The position numbers and the translations under genes are program-made. Shown in pieces: positions 1 to 11,460 of a DNA stretch of 64,000 nucleotides (position 1 is the first letter of the stretch; each line of letters opens with the position of its first letter). The notes under the pieces were generated by a model. The model saw nothing but the letters and a program-made list of their open reading frames with translations, was not told where the DNA came from and made no database searches. This stretch comes from Osedax fenrisi. Lineage: Eukaryota > Annelida > Polychaeta > Sabellida > Siboglinidae. The DNA is taken from assembly GCA_964019155.1 (NCBI GenBank), contig OZ025244.1, positions 13,611,513-13,675,512 of the forward strand, given 5' to 3'.

Positions 1-589
1 AAACTTAAACACTATTATATACTATATAAATTATATAGGTTATACAAAATGTAATGGACGTTGGTAAAAATTAAATAACTATAACTAACAAAGTTCATGT
101 GTGTCTCTCAATGCGTGCGTCGCGCTAATATATTATTCGTATTTACTAATTACTTTGTATAGGCAATTGTATATAAAGCAGCTAAAAAAAACTAAGAAAG
201 AAATCAACTAGAATAATCTTTGATGATCTTATAAAAAATCACTTCGAAAAATACGATGTTTTATTCGACATCGCATCGTGCAACTGCAAAGTCATCGAGA
301 ACTGCCGATGTACAAATACAAACTATAATTATAAAAAAATTAATTATTAAATATGTTTATAATTATATGTTACATATAACAAAATATCTTGAACTTAATT
401 TATATTTAGAAAAAAACCACAAATATTTATAATATATTATAATATATTTTATAAAATAAGGATTCATCTATATGGTATGAATAAGTATATAATGATTTTA
501 TATAATTATTTATAAGTTGTAATGATTAGCTTAGCTATGTGATAACATATAATTAATAATGATGTAAGTTTACACTTTTACAAAGTAAC
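1..589. other. AT-rich spacer, no gene seen
   Basis: Low-complexity AT-rich DNA with no open frame or RNA gene that I could support. It leads directly into the 31-bp satellite. Confidence 0.6.
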
Positions 590-3500
590 AGTATGTTCGT
601 ACTATATATTTGAAAAGTACGGTTCGTTCGTAATAGATATTTGAAAAGTACGGTTCGTTCGTATTAGATATTTGAAAAGTACGGTTCGTTCGTACTAGAT
701 ATTTGAAAAGTACAGTTCGTTCGTATTAGATATTTGAAAAGTACGGTTCGTTCGTACTAGACATTTGAAAAGTACGGTTCGTTCGTATTAGATATTTGAA
801 AAGTACGGTTCGTTCATACTAGATATTTGAAAAGTACGGTTCGTTCGTACTAGATATTTGAAAAGTACGGTTCGTTCATACTAGATATTTGAAAAGTACG
901 GTTCGTTCGTACTAGATATTTGAAAAGTACGGTTCGTTCGTACTAGATATTTGAAAAGTACGGTTCGTTCGTATTAGATATTTGAAAAGTACGGTTCGTT
1001 CGTACTATATATTTGAAAAGTACGGTTCGTTCGTATTAGATATTTGAAAAGTACGGTTCGTTCGTATTAGATATTTGAAAAGTACGGTTAGTTCGTACTA
1101 GATATTTGAAAAGTACGGTTAGTTCGTACTAGATATTTGAAAAGTCGGTTCGTTCGTATTAGATATTTGAAAAGTACGGTTCGTTCGTAATAGATATTTG
1201 AAAAGTACGGTTCGTTCGTATTAGATATTTGAAAAGTACGGTTAGTTCGTACTAGATATTTGAAAAGTACGGTTCGTTCGTACTAGATATTTGAAAAGTA
1301 CGGTTCGTTCGTATTAGATATTTGAAAAGTACGGTTAGTTCGTACTAGATATTTGAAAAGTACGGTTCGTTCGTATTATATATTTGAAAAGTACGGTTAG
1401 TTCGTACTAGATATTTGAAAAGTACGGTTCGTTCGTATTAGATATTTGAAAAGTACGGTTAGTTCGTACTAGATATTTGAAAAGTACGGTTCGTTCGTAT
1501 TAGATATTTGAAAAGTACGGTTAGTTCGTACTAGATATTTGAAAAGTACGGTTCGTTCGTATTAGATATTTGAAAAGTACGGTTAGTTCGTACTAGATAT
1601 TTGAAAAGTACGGTTCGTTCGTATTAGATATTTGAAAAGTACGGTTCGTTCGTACTATATATTTGAAAAGTACGGTTCGTTCGTATTAGATATTTGAAAA
1701 GTACGGTTCGTTCATACTAGATATTTGAAAAGTACGGTTCGTTCGTACTAGATATTTGAAAAGTACGGTTCGTTCGTATTAGATATTTGAAAAGTACAGT
1801 TCGTTCGTATTAGATATTTGAAAAGTACGGTTCGTTCGTACTAGACATTTGAAAAGTACGGTTCGTTCGTATTAGATATTTGAAAAGTACGGTTCGTTCA
1901 TACTAGATATTTGAAAAGTACGGTTCGTTCGTATTAGATATTTGAAAAGTACGGTTCGTTCGTATTAGATATTTGAAAAGTACAGTTCGTTCGTATTAGA
2001 TATTTGAAAAGTACGGTTCTTTCGTACTAGACATTTGAAAAGTACGGTTCGTTCGTATTAGATATTTGAAAAGTACGGTTCGTTCGTATTAGATATTTGA
2101 AAAGTACAGTTCGTTCGTACTATATATTTGAAAAGTACGGTTCGTTCGTAATAGATATTTGAAAAGTACGGTTCGTTCGTATTAGATATTTGAAAAGTAC
2201 GGTTCGTTCGTACTATATATTTGAAAAGTACGGTTCGTTCGTATTAGATATTTGAAAAGTACGGTTCGTTCGTACTATATATTTGAAAAGTACGATTCGT
2301 TCGTATTAGATATTTGAAAAGTACGGTTCGTTCGTATTAGATATTTGAAAAGTACAGTTCGTTCGTATTAGATATTTGAAAAGTACGGTTCGTTCGTACT
2401 AGACATTTGAAAAGTACGGTTCGTTCGTATTAGATATTTGAAAAGTACAGTTCGTTCGTATTAGATATTTGAAAAGTACGGTTCGTTCGTATTAGATATT
2501 TGAAAAGTACGGTTCGTTCGTACTATATATTTGAAAAGTACGGTTCGTTCGTATTAGATATTTGAAAAGTACGGTTCGTTCGTATTAGATATTTGAAAAG
2601 TACGGTTAGTTCGTACTAGATATTTGAAAAGTACGGTTCGTTCGTACTAGATATTTGAAAAGTACGGTTCGTTCGTATTAGATATTTGAAAAGTACGGTT
2701 AGTTCGTACTAGATATTTGAAAAGTACGGTTCGTTCGTATTATATATTTGAAAAGTACGGTTAGTTCGTACTAGATATTTGAAAAGTACGGTTCGTTCGT
2801 ATTAGATATTTGAAAAGTACGGTTAGTTCGTACTAGATATTTGAAAAGTACGGTTCGTTCGTATTAGATATTTGAAAAGTACGGTTAGTTCGTATTAGAT
2901 ATTTGAAAAGTACGGTTCGTTCGTATTAGATATTTGAAAAGTACGGTTAGTTCGTACTAGATATTTGAAAAGTACGGTTCGTACGTATTAGATATTTGAA
3001 AAGTACGGTTCGTTCGTACTATATATTTGAAAAGTACGGTTCGTTCGTATTAGATATTTGAAAAGTACGGTTCGTTCGTATTAGATATTTGAAAAGTACG
3101 GTTCGTTCGTACTATATATTTGAAAAGTACGGTTCGTTCGTATTAGATATTTGAAAAGTACGGTTCGTTCGTACTAGATATTTGAAAAGTACGGTTCGTT
3201 CGTATTAGATATTTGAAAAGTACGGTTCGTTCGTACTAGATATTTGAAAAGTACGGTTCGTTCGTATTAGATATTTGAAAAGTACGGTTAGTTCGTACTA
3301 GATATTTGAAAAGTACGGTTCGTTCGTATTAGATATTTGAAAAGTACGGTTCGTTCGTATTAGATATTTGAAAAGTACGGTTCGTTCGTACTATATATTT
3401 GAAAAGTACGGTTCGTTCGTATTAGATATTTGAAAAGTACGGTTCGTTCGTATTAGATATTTGAAAAGTACGGTTCGTTCGTACTATATATTTGAAAAGT

Positions 3501-3608
3501 ACGGTTCGTTCGTATTAGATATTTGAAAAGTACGGTTCGTTCGTACTAGATATTTGAAAAGTACAGTTCGTTCGTACTAGATATTTGAAAAGTACGGTGC
3601 GTTCGTAT
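590..3608. repeat. 31-bp tandem satellite, about 97 copies
   Basis: A head-to-tail array with a 31-bp period, checked by counting from one TTTGAAAAG to the next. The core is TTTGAAAAGTACGGTTCGTT followed by CG and a variable TATTAGATA-type linker. Monomers differ at a few recurrent positions (TACT, TATT or TAAT; GGTTCG, GGTTAG or CAGTTCG; TTCG or TTCA). In two stretches (about 1300-1620 and 2680-2960) a GGTTAG...TACT monomer alternates with a GGTTCG...TATT monomer, giving a 62-bp higher-order unit. One copy near 1145 is two bases short. The period is not a multiple of three and TAG stops recur, so it is not coding. Each monomer keeps three CpGs in an otherwise AT-rich region. Confidence 0.97.
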
Positions 3609-3631
3609 ATATATATATATATATACAAGTT

Positions 3632-3889
3632 TACTATGTGTGTTGTTTACTATTTACCATGACCGTTAAGGCGGTAGGTAACTCGAGCGCGGAGATACCA
3701 GCCTACTACCGGGTACTATAGTAACTGTTATATGGTATACCATATCCGTACGGGGTGCAACTGTACCACGTGGTCTGGTCGACATCGAGAGATCTACCAT
3801 ATTCATAAGAGAGGAGCACGAGACGGGGAACTTCATGACTGAGTATATCGATAAGAAAGTGACGTCACGCATACCGTATACGCTATACG

Positions 3890-3890
<1 letters not shown>
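3632..3890. other. GC-richer orphan segment, possible exon remnant
   Basis: This 260-bp island is clearly richer in G+C than its flanks and sits between the satellite and (TA)n tracts. On the plus strand, 3741-3890 reads open and hydrophilic, with residues such as ATVPRGLVDIERSTIFIREE and HETGNFMTEYIDKKV. The complementary strand is also open for 68 codons (3666-3872). I could not assign either reading to a family. It could be a captured exon, a piece of an unrecognised repeat or chance. Confidence 0.25.
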
Positions 3891-3928
<38 letters not shown>

Positions 3929-3950
3929 ACTTTTAATATAAAAATAATAA

Positions 3951-3999
<49 letters not shown>

Positions 4000-4052
4000 A
4001 CTTTTAATATAAAAATAATAAATATACATACTATTGCCGACAGACAATATTA
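3890..4052. repeat. (TA)n with a duplicated 40-bp segment
   Basis: Two (TA)n tracts alternate with two near-identical copies of a segment beginning TTTATAACTTTTAATATAAA (3923 and 3993), giving a 70-bp tandem duplication bounded by TA repeats. Confidence 0.85.
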
Positions 4053-4269
4053 ATATATATATATTACATGAATAGCAACACACTAATTTCTTTAGTAAAA
4101 GAATACATATTTTTATTATTTACTTATAATAAATATATAACAAGTTATTTGTTGTTGAGATCGTTTAATTATGTATTATTATTACTATTACTAATACGGA
4201 AATCACCAGATCCGTGGAATATGGAGGGAGGTGAGTTGAATTATATTTATATATATATGTATATACATA

Positions 4270-4545
4270 TATTACCTCACATTACCAGGTCGAGTTTGCT
4301 CGGCAGTCCATGCCACGTCTTCTCCATCCTTCTCTATCACTCACAACGTTTGCTAGTTAACTGAAAGTCCATCCAGTATCTTCGATCAGTTGATCAATGA
4401 ATGTTGTTGCTGGTCGTCCTCGGGGTCGTTGACCATGGAGCGGTTGCCAGAGAAGTACATCGCTTACTAGTTCACCTTTACTTTTCCAGCAATGTCCAAT
4501 GAATCTTAATCTTTGTTCTCGTATAGATACTGCAATTTAGGCGCT
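4270..4545 (-). mobile_element. RTE-like LINE, 3'-terminal coding fragment
   Basis: Minus-strand translation gives the C-terminal tail of RTE-type polyproteins: RLRFIGHCWKSKGELVSDVL, then LLWQP, RPRGRPATTFIDQL and EDTGWTFS, an in-frame stop, then DREGWRRR. The same signature (GHC..., LWQP, RGR, T-IDNL, DTG) ends the much better preserved element at 32.5-34.1 kb, so this is probably a dead copy of that family or a relative. No reverse transcriptase core is present. The stop and the short length make it a fossil. Confidence 0.75.
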
Positions 4546-4559
4546 CTTTATTTGTCACA

Positions 4560-4646
4560 TGTACCTCCATTATTTGTTTAACGCAACTCTTAGAATGCGA
4601 GTATATGATCAGTCAACTTGTTTCTCTATAGTGTATTTAGTGTTCA

Positions 4647-4707
<61 letters not shown>

Positions 4708-5180
4708 ATTTAACATACAATCATGTATATGCTTTGTATGACTATTCTATTATGTTACGAACTGTTATATTAATATTATGTATACAAACAAAACTAAATT
4801 CAATATAAACAATATTAAATGAATGATTTAATTTCGTTGCTAATGTAAATAAATTTAAAAATAAATACAATCGATATCGTAAATAATTGAGTTCAAAGAT
4901 TTAGAATTAAAAGAAATTTGTATACGGTTGTGTATATGCAAGTAATATAACATATTATTTAAAAAAATATTTAACGGAGAAACTTAATTATATAGATTTC
5001 AGCTCGTATAGAAAAGAAGCTATTGAGAAATCGGTTGATGGACAACAATTTAAACTTAAAATGAATGGGTTTAATTTTAGAATAGTAGATATATTGGATA
5101 ATGAATATTATTAACAATATTTCATTTATTCAGAATATAAATCAAAGTAATGATATGTAGGTATAATGTGTCTGACTTTA
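4560..5180. other. AT-rich spacer with (TA)n tract
   Basis: Contains a pure (TA)n run at about 4650-4699 followed by a short TG run. The rest is AT-rich and shows no recognisable gene. Confidence 0.6.
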
Positions 5181-6600
5181 TAAATAATAATCCTGAATTG
5201 TTATTATATTATAATATAGGTAATGTTTTATATTGAATAACAACAATGAAACTATTTGTAAATATTATACAATAGATGATCTAAAAAATGACATTTATAA
5301 CAATGATTTAGGTTTATCGATATTTCTGTTGAATTCTAGAAGTTTTAGAACAAACTTTGATAATATAATTAAATTCATAACTTTCATTTTAATTCTTTAG
5401 TTTCTCCCCATTCGGATTTTTGTATACTACTAGATACGTTATCCTTACTGCAACATATCACAGTTCCTACTCATATAAAGGGCAATACACGTGATTATGT
5501 TATAACTAACTGTAAAGCCAATATTATCTCAAATACTGTCAGCTCATCACTTATATCTGATCATTTTTCAATTTCGTTTAATATCGATATTCCTAACTCA
5601 CATATCATATAAAATGCTTGTTCTTACCGAAGAATTGATTTTATTGACACTAATATATTTGTATCTGATTTTAATGATCTGTTTTCACTGGAATTGATAA
5701 CATACAATTGAATGGTATACTAGATTTATTATTGAATAAACATGCCCAATTAGTTACTCCAAATATATCTAATACGCATAGGGCTCATTGGTATAATAAA
5801 ACTGTAGATAACCTAAAAAGTATAACTAGATACTATAAGAGATATTTCGTTAAAGGAAGATCTGATATATATTATGAATTATTTCGAAAGGTTAGTTTTG
5901 AATATATAAATTCCATAAAGGATTTTAAAATAAAATATATCAAAAATACAATTGAGTGTTGCTCAATTAACTCTCGTAAATTTTATTATCTTATTAACAA
6001 TCGCACTGGTAGGAAGAATAATATAAGATTACCTAATATACCTGATAACAAAATATGTTCAAAGTTTATAAAATATTTTCGGGATAAGGTTACCATGATA
6101 TATGATACTATTAAAATTGCTAAATCTAATATTAGTATTAATCTCGATCCATTTGGTCCCGACTTTATTCCTGATTCTAATTTTTCAAGGACTTATAGTT
6201 TTTCAGATATATACATGGTTTCATATTCGGAAATATGTGATTTGATTATGTCAACCTCGTCGACTAGTCCTAATGATATTTTACCACCTAGTCTTATTAA
6301 ACAACTTTCTTATATCCTAGTGACCCATTATTGTACTATTGTTAATTTTTCTTTATACACTTCTAATTTCCTACTATATTTAAACATGCGTTAGTTACTC
6401 CATTATTGAAGAAGTCTAACTTAGATTGTTTTAACCTCTTAAATTATAGACCTATATCGAAACTACCTATGCTCAGTAAAATAATTTAGAAAGTTGTTAG
6501 TAAATAAATCAGAGAGTACCTTATTATTAATGATCTTTATGATGATTTTCAGAATTCATATCGACCAGGACATAGTACTGAGACGACTCTAATAAAGTTA
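5180..6600 (+). mobile_element. CR1/L2-like LINE, decayed 5' two-thirds of ORF2
   Basis: Pieces of one ORF2 can be read in order on the plus strand. About 5270-5380: start of an APE endonuclease (LGLSIFLLNSRSFRTNFDNI). About 5405-5610: its C-terminal part (QHITVPTHIKGNTRDYVITN, then LISDHFSISF). 5708-6394: linker and reverse transcriptase N-terminal region in one 228-codon frame (HAQL, FYYLINN, FIKYFRDKV, SPNDILPPSL). 6385-6600: VTPLLKKSNLD, LNYRPISKLPMLSKII, YRPGHSTETTLIKL with stops and frame changes. The order and spacing are those of CR1/L2-group elements. The catalytic YADD block is missing because the element stops where R2-like sequence begins at about 6600. A pseudogene. Confidence 0.85.
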
Positions 6601-7110
6601 AGTAAGTGGGGTTTGCGTAAACCAAGTTGTGTTCGTATGTGTGGTTCTAGTATAGTTTTAGATTTATACCTATATAGTAGAGTGATTAAAATATCGTAAA
6701 CGTAATTATGCCTGTTAATAATGTTATTATAATTAAATCTACAGGTCTGCATAATATGATTTAGGCAGCCATATCTATAATTACACCCTCGCCTTAAACA
6801 GTTTGCATTTATACTTGGAAACATACGTCTACATCTGTAATGTGTATACAGTAGACCGTGCTTAAGCTTTACAATATATACAAAATCACGACCAGAAAAC
6901 ATCATTATAGGAGAAGTTATCCAATTATTGATAAAAGGACTATGCGTGACTAATTCTAAACCCTTACCATCGACAGAATTAAATAAATATATTGAATGAT
7001 ATTTATTGATGGACAATATGTTATCAACAAACGTGTATTCATCGTATGATCGAGGTGTAGACTATTTTAGAATAACGATATCGGGAGGAGTTTGAATAGT
7101 AGTGTCATCA
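6600..7110 (-). mobile_element. R2-like (RLE-type) LINE, C-terminal fragment
   Basis: The minus-strand frame reads DGKGLELVTHSPFINNWITS, then FSGRDFVYIVKLKHGLLYTH, a cysteine-histidine knuckle (C-R-R-G-C ... NHIMQTC), INRHNYV, and LEPHIRTQLGLRKPHLL. A knuckle of this CCHC form followed by an R-H-N/D segment and a GLRKPDL-like motif is the arrangement seen after the reverse transcriptase in R2-clade elements, at the start of their restriction-like endonuclease. Here the D of KPDL reads H. One in-frame stop occurs near 7070. The fragment abuts the CR1-like remnant at 6600 with opposite polarity, which implies nested insertion or rearrangement. Confidence 0.7.
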
Positions 7111-7179
7111 TTCCTATTAATAGATGAAATCATTTTTAGGCGCAGCACCGGTAGGTATGATAATAATATCATACGTGTA

Positions 7180-7335
7180 TTTTTTATATAACATAATTTT
7201 TATAATTTTATTTATGTATAACATTTTTTTGGCTATGTCATCTGCATATACATGGTAATAGATATTTGGATATTTAGATATTATGGATGGTAGTGTATAT
7301 AAATAAATAGAGAAAACTGAAGGACCGATGTATAC
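7180..7335 (-). mobile_element. CR1-like LINE, YADD-block fragment
   Basis: Minus-strand translation gives GPSVFSIYLYTLPSIISKYP followed by YADDIA, the reverse transcriptase motif C region. It is almost identical in wording to the plus-strand copy at 49904-50040 (GPSLFSIYVYPLPSIISKYP, YADDIQ), so both belong to one family. Only about 50 codons remain. Confidence 0.75.
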
Positions 7336-7374
7336 ATATATTTTAATAAATTACCTATTAAGTTAATACAGTTT

Positions 7375-7595
7375 TGCTATCGAATCGCTGATTGTTGCGT
7401 CTTGTTCGGCTAACTTCTTCTCCAGTCCCGAGACACGTTTCTAGAGTAGGTATACTCTCGATGATTATGAGTACCTATGCTTTCTCGAGGGAGTTCACAA
7501 GTGAGTAGTTCAGGAATGGGCGCCGCTCATTGGTCGGCACTAAATAATCATCTCCTTCCGATGCTGAATCAGTATTTGTATCTGAAATAATATCT
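7375..7595 (-). pseudogene. Possible LINE ORF1 remnant with coiled-coil segment
   Basis: The minus strand carries two adjoining readable pieces in frames one base apart: DTNTDSASEGDDYLVPTNER followed by RPFLNYSLVNSLEKA, then KRVSGLEKKLAEQDATISDS. The second has heptad-like leucine spacing. Acidic N-termini followed by coiled coils are common in LINE ORF1 proteins, and LINE debris lies on both sides. The assignment is inference; a decayed host exon is possible. Confidence 0.3.
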
Positions 7596-7627
7596 TAAAT
7601 ATAGGTTGATTTTCTATAATGTAAACT

Positions 7628-7681
<54 letters not shown>

Positions 7682-7691
7682 GTGCTTATAT

Positions 7692-7722
<31 letters not shown>
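7628..7722. repeat. Two (TA)n microsatellites
   Basis: Pure TA runs of about 50 bp and 25 bp separated by a short unique stretch. Confidence 0.95.
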
Positions 7723-7724
<2 letters not shown>

Positions 7725-7731
<7 letters not shown>

Positions 7732-9055
7732 GATGTATTACATTTTTTATTAAATTACATTACGATATAAATTAGCTATTACTCGCATCATAGCTATAGC
7801 TATATCATATATGCTATATATATACATATATATATGCAACAATTTAAAACTAAAATATCCTATTGCTTTGTTATTTATTAGTAAAAAAATTTAAAATACA
7901 TTTTATCATTTTATAGTTTGATACGACTATGTTATATACAACAAATTTGTCATAAATGACACCATATGTGGTTGTCGCTATTAATGTGTTGTGTACAAAA
8001 TCGAATTACACAATTTCACGTAATTAATATACATTTCCTTTATAGAAACAGCTTTGCTAATATTAATCTATATTAATTAATTTATATTTTCCCGGATTGA
8101 ATAAAGAGTTATTCACACGATCAATAAAATACTTGTAATGTGCTATAAAAATAAATATACAATATGTCGTACAAAAGTTTGAAAGCGACAAATAATTTAC
8201 TATTTTCTCCTATATACCGTGCAAATGTAAAACGTTATATTTTTGGTATGACAAGAATCACAAAACAACATTTACACGTGCTGAGTATTTATGAATCGTA
8301 TGATAATAAATATGGATGAATATTATTCATTGAATATATATTTATTATATAATTAATATAATAATATCTCATCATTTTTAATATATTTAATAATATAATA
8401 GTATAATTAAATGTATAAATAATATAAAAGTAATCAGAGTTATAGCCGAAGCTATTTAAAAATAGAATCGTCTAAGCATTCTAAATAATGCAATAGGGGC
8501 CTCTAAATAGATTGTGAAATTTCTTGATATATTTATATGTTTACAATTATTATTTTTCACTTATAATATAATATATTAAATATATATATTTTAGAAATAT
8601 GTGTTTTATATTTTATTCATTATAATATATTTAAAATCATTATAATATAATATAATATATTTAGAAATAAAGTATACTTTATTAAAGAGAAAATTAACAT
8701 TGAGTGTATTATTCATATTTAGTTCAAACCATCTGCATTATTATAGATATAGATATATATTATTTTCCTATAAACTATATATATATAAAAAAGTACTTCA
8801 TATAATTATGTATACAATTTCTTAATATAGTTTATATTATCATAATAATATGTATGTATGAAATACAATGTATCATTGTATGTACATAAAATGTATATAT
8901 TTGAATTATGTGTATATGATAAAAGTGTAATACGTAATATGCTGATTTAACAAATATATAAAACTATTAGTAATATAAATCTAGCACCTCTGATTCATAA
9001 CATTCTTTTTTAAATATTAAATTTCAAATTATTATTATTTCGCATATTCTATATA
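7725..9055. other. AT-rich spacer, no gene seen
   Basis: Very AT-rich sequence with short TATAAT-like runs. No coding or RNA feature is supported on either strand. Confidence 0.55.
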
Positions 9056-9437
9056 AATATATATGTTTACACTCAATATTTACTTATAATATATATTTAT
9101 GTACATTCATTATGAACATATAATATATATACGCAATTTAGCGATATTTTTAGAATGGCCACACTCGTTATTTAAAACTACAATTTGTTTGAAAAACATA
9201 ACATCATATACATCTAAATATATATATGTTTACACTCAATATTGACTTACAACATATATGTCTAGGATATTACAACACATATATACAACATATATACCTA
9301 CTAATTATGGACATATAATACATATTATAATAATATGTATAGGTATCCTACGCAATTTTACGATCTTTTGAGAACGGCCATATTCGTTATTTAAAACTAC
9401 AATTTGTTTGAAAAATATAACATCATATTTATCAAGT
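9056..9437. repeat. Imperfect tandem duplication, unit about 160-215 bp
   Basis: Two successive copies share TATATGTTTACACTCAATAT near the start and a CGTTATTTAAAACTACAATT block near the end (about 9170 and 9390), followed by TTTGAAAAA-ATAACATCATAT. The second copy is longer because of an insertion around 9260-9330. Confidence 0.8.
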
Positions 9438-9512
9438 ACAAAAACATTATCAACATTAAAAAAAAATCTCATTAATATACCTACTTTATAATATTGATTA
9501 TGTATACAATTA

Positions 9513-9548
<36 letters not shown>

Positions 9549-10071
9549 AAATATATTGTTATAAATTACATATAAATATATATTAAATTAAACCATCAAT
9601 TTCTAAATCCATTGCTAGTTTATCCTAATCTCCGTTTCTTTTCATTTTATTCCTATACTTTTCGGATGCAACATTCCATATAAATTTAAATTCTTTTATT
9701 GAATTAATGAGTATATTTAAATCGATACTACTTATGGTTATATCGTAATATAATATAATAAATTTAAATTATATTTAAAAAATTATAAATTAATATTATC
9801 TATAAATGCTGTGTCAATCACAAACAGTTTAAAACGCCTATTACGTGCGGAAAAACGCAGAAAATATTGAGCATGTCCATCTTCTAAAAAAGCTGCGGAA
9901 ATCTGTGTAATTTATTGAACATTTTCAATTCCAGCGTAATTCCATCGAAAAACGCATCGGAAAAAGCTGCAGAATCTCTGTGTGATTACTCAATTGCCCC
10001 TTAAGTGTCTTCTATATTTAACGCTTTAATTGTATAAATAACAATATATATACAACTATAAGGTTACATAG
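9438..10071. other. AT-rich spacer with weak coding traces
   Basis: AT-rich. The minus strand around 9600-9740 reads EFKFIWNVASEKYRNKMKRN between stops, which I cannot assign. Around 9830-10000 are two related short motifs (GCGGAAA, AAAAACGCA) that may be repeat debris. Confidence 0.4.
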
Positions 10072-10930
10072 CTATTGTTTTTTCTTTGGGTTAATACTTA
10101 TATTCAATGTAGCGCATTTTGACTTGTTAACGTTTAACCCACATTGAGTTAGTCTAAATAAAACATGATCAACTTGAGTTTGCATCATTACATCATATTT
10201 CTCAAATAAAACCAGATCATCTGCAAATGCCATATGGCTTATTGTACTATTTCCTTGTAAATGTATACTACCTGGCATATTATTAGTTACATAATCTATA
10301 ATGGAGTTAAAACGAGCGGGAGACATTGGTTCACCTTGTTTTACTCCACGATTGACTGGTATACTAGGTGATACTCCATTTTTATATTTTAATTTTGTTG
10401 AACAATCAGAATAAGTATGCATGATATAATTTATATACATTTTAGGAGTCTCTACTCTTTCGGCTAATGCAACAAGTGAGTTGTGATATACCGTATCAAG
10501 AGATTTAGAAGAATCCAACAAACACATCCTTAATGTGCGTAATGCATTTTTATGCTGATATATAATAGTTTTAAGTAAAAAGATATTCTCAGCAATACCA
10601 TCACGTCGAACAAAAGCTTTTTGCCGTGAATTAAGACTAATTGTGTTTTCAATTCTACGTGCCAAAATGTAATGTAATAGACAACAGAATATCGATGACA
10701 TAGTTATTGGACGATACTGGGACGGCTAAGCCTACTGTACTTAGTTTTATGGATTACAGTAGTTAGGCATAGTTTAAATGCGGAAGGAGCAGTATACTAT
10801 ATGAGATAAATATTAAAGCGACCTTTAATATTATTTAGACCAATTTTAGTTAAATCGCATTTTTTAAGACCATCTATTCCCGGGGGGGCCGTCGTGTAAT
10901 GTGCTGTAAGTGACTTTACTTCGTTTATCG
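10072..10930 (-). mobile_element. R2-like LINE, reverse transcriptase domain fragment
   Basis: A 209-codon open frame (10701 down to 10072) carries the RT core in R2-clade style: HYILARRIENTISLNSRQKA, FVRRDGIAENIFLL, CLLDSSKSLDTVYH (motif A region), NRGVKQGEPMSPARFN (motif B) and MAFADDLVLF (motif C with both catalytic aspartates), then GLNVNKSKC. Upstream, SQYRPIT precedes it after a stop, and about 10900-10830 gives APGIDGLKK, the start of the RT domain. No N-terminal zinc fingers or endonuclease are attached. The C-terminal R2-like fragment at 6.6-7.1 kb is the same class but too far away to be the same copy. Confidence 0.8.
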
Positions 10931-11149
10931 TAATTGGATGTATATACGCAGTACTATTATTAACAAATGAGTGGTTAAATGAAATATATATATATATATA
11001 TTGAGTTAATATTTAAAATTTAAAATATATATATATACAGGATTCTATATAGGTTCCTATATATATTTCTACCTAAATTATCTTTAATGTTTCAATAGAT
11101 GAGTCATATTTTATTATATATCCTACATATGCCTACATATATACAGGAA

Positions 11150-11450
11150 ATGTCACACGATGAAAATTGTGCAACGCTCGACTATCTCTGCTCACTCTGA
11201 ATCTGCTTTCTCTGTGGTAGCTCCAAAATACTGGAATTCTCTACCATATATGACATTAGGTGTTTGAAATCCTCGTCACTATTTAAATGTAAACTCTCCA
11301 CGCACCTATTAACATTGTAACCTACCTTTTACTTTATTTTTATTGTACTTTATTTATTTTATTTTTGTTTCCTTCTCATGACGCCCATAACCACCACGTG
11401 ATTTTGTAGTCAATAAAATATTTTAAAATAAAAAAAAATATACGTTATGA
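11150..11450 (+). mobile_element. CR1-like LINE, 3' end and tail
   Basis: The plus strand reads SESAFSVVAPKYWNSLPYMT, the conserved end of CR1/L2 ORF2 (A-F-S-V-x-A-P-x-x-W-N-S-L-P), then a 3' region rich in TTTATT and an AATAAAATATTTTAAAATAAA tail. Stops occur after LG. The 19-bp satellite begins directly after the tail. Confidence 0.75.
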
Positions 11451-11460
11451 CGAATAGTGA

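Noticed and set aside
590..3608. CRISPR-like array
   Set aside because: The whole 31-bp unit repeats without unique spacers, and the context is eukaryotic.
6549..7016. 155-codon minus-strand frame as a single host gene
   Set aside because: Its C-terminal 17 codons are the antisense of a CR1-like segment (YRPGHSTETT on the other strand) and the rest is an R2-like LINE fragment with an upstream stop.
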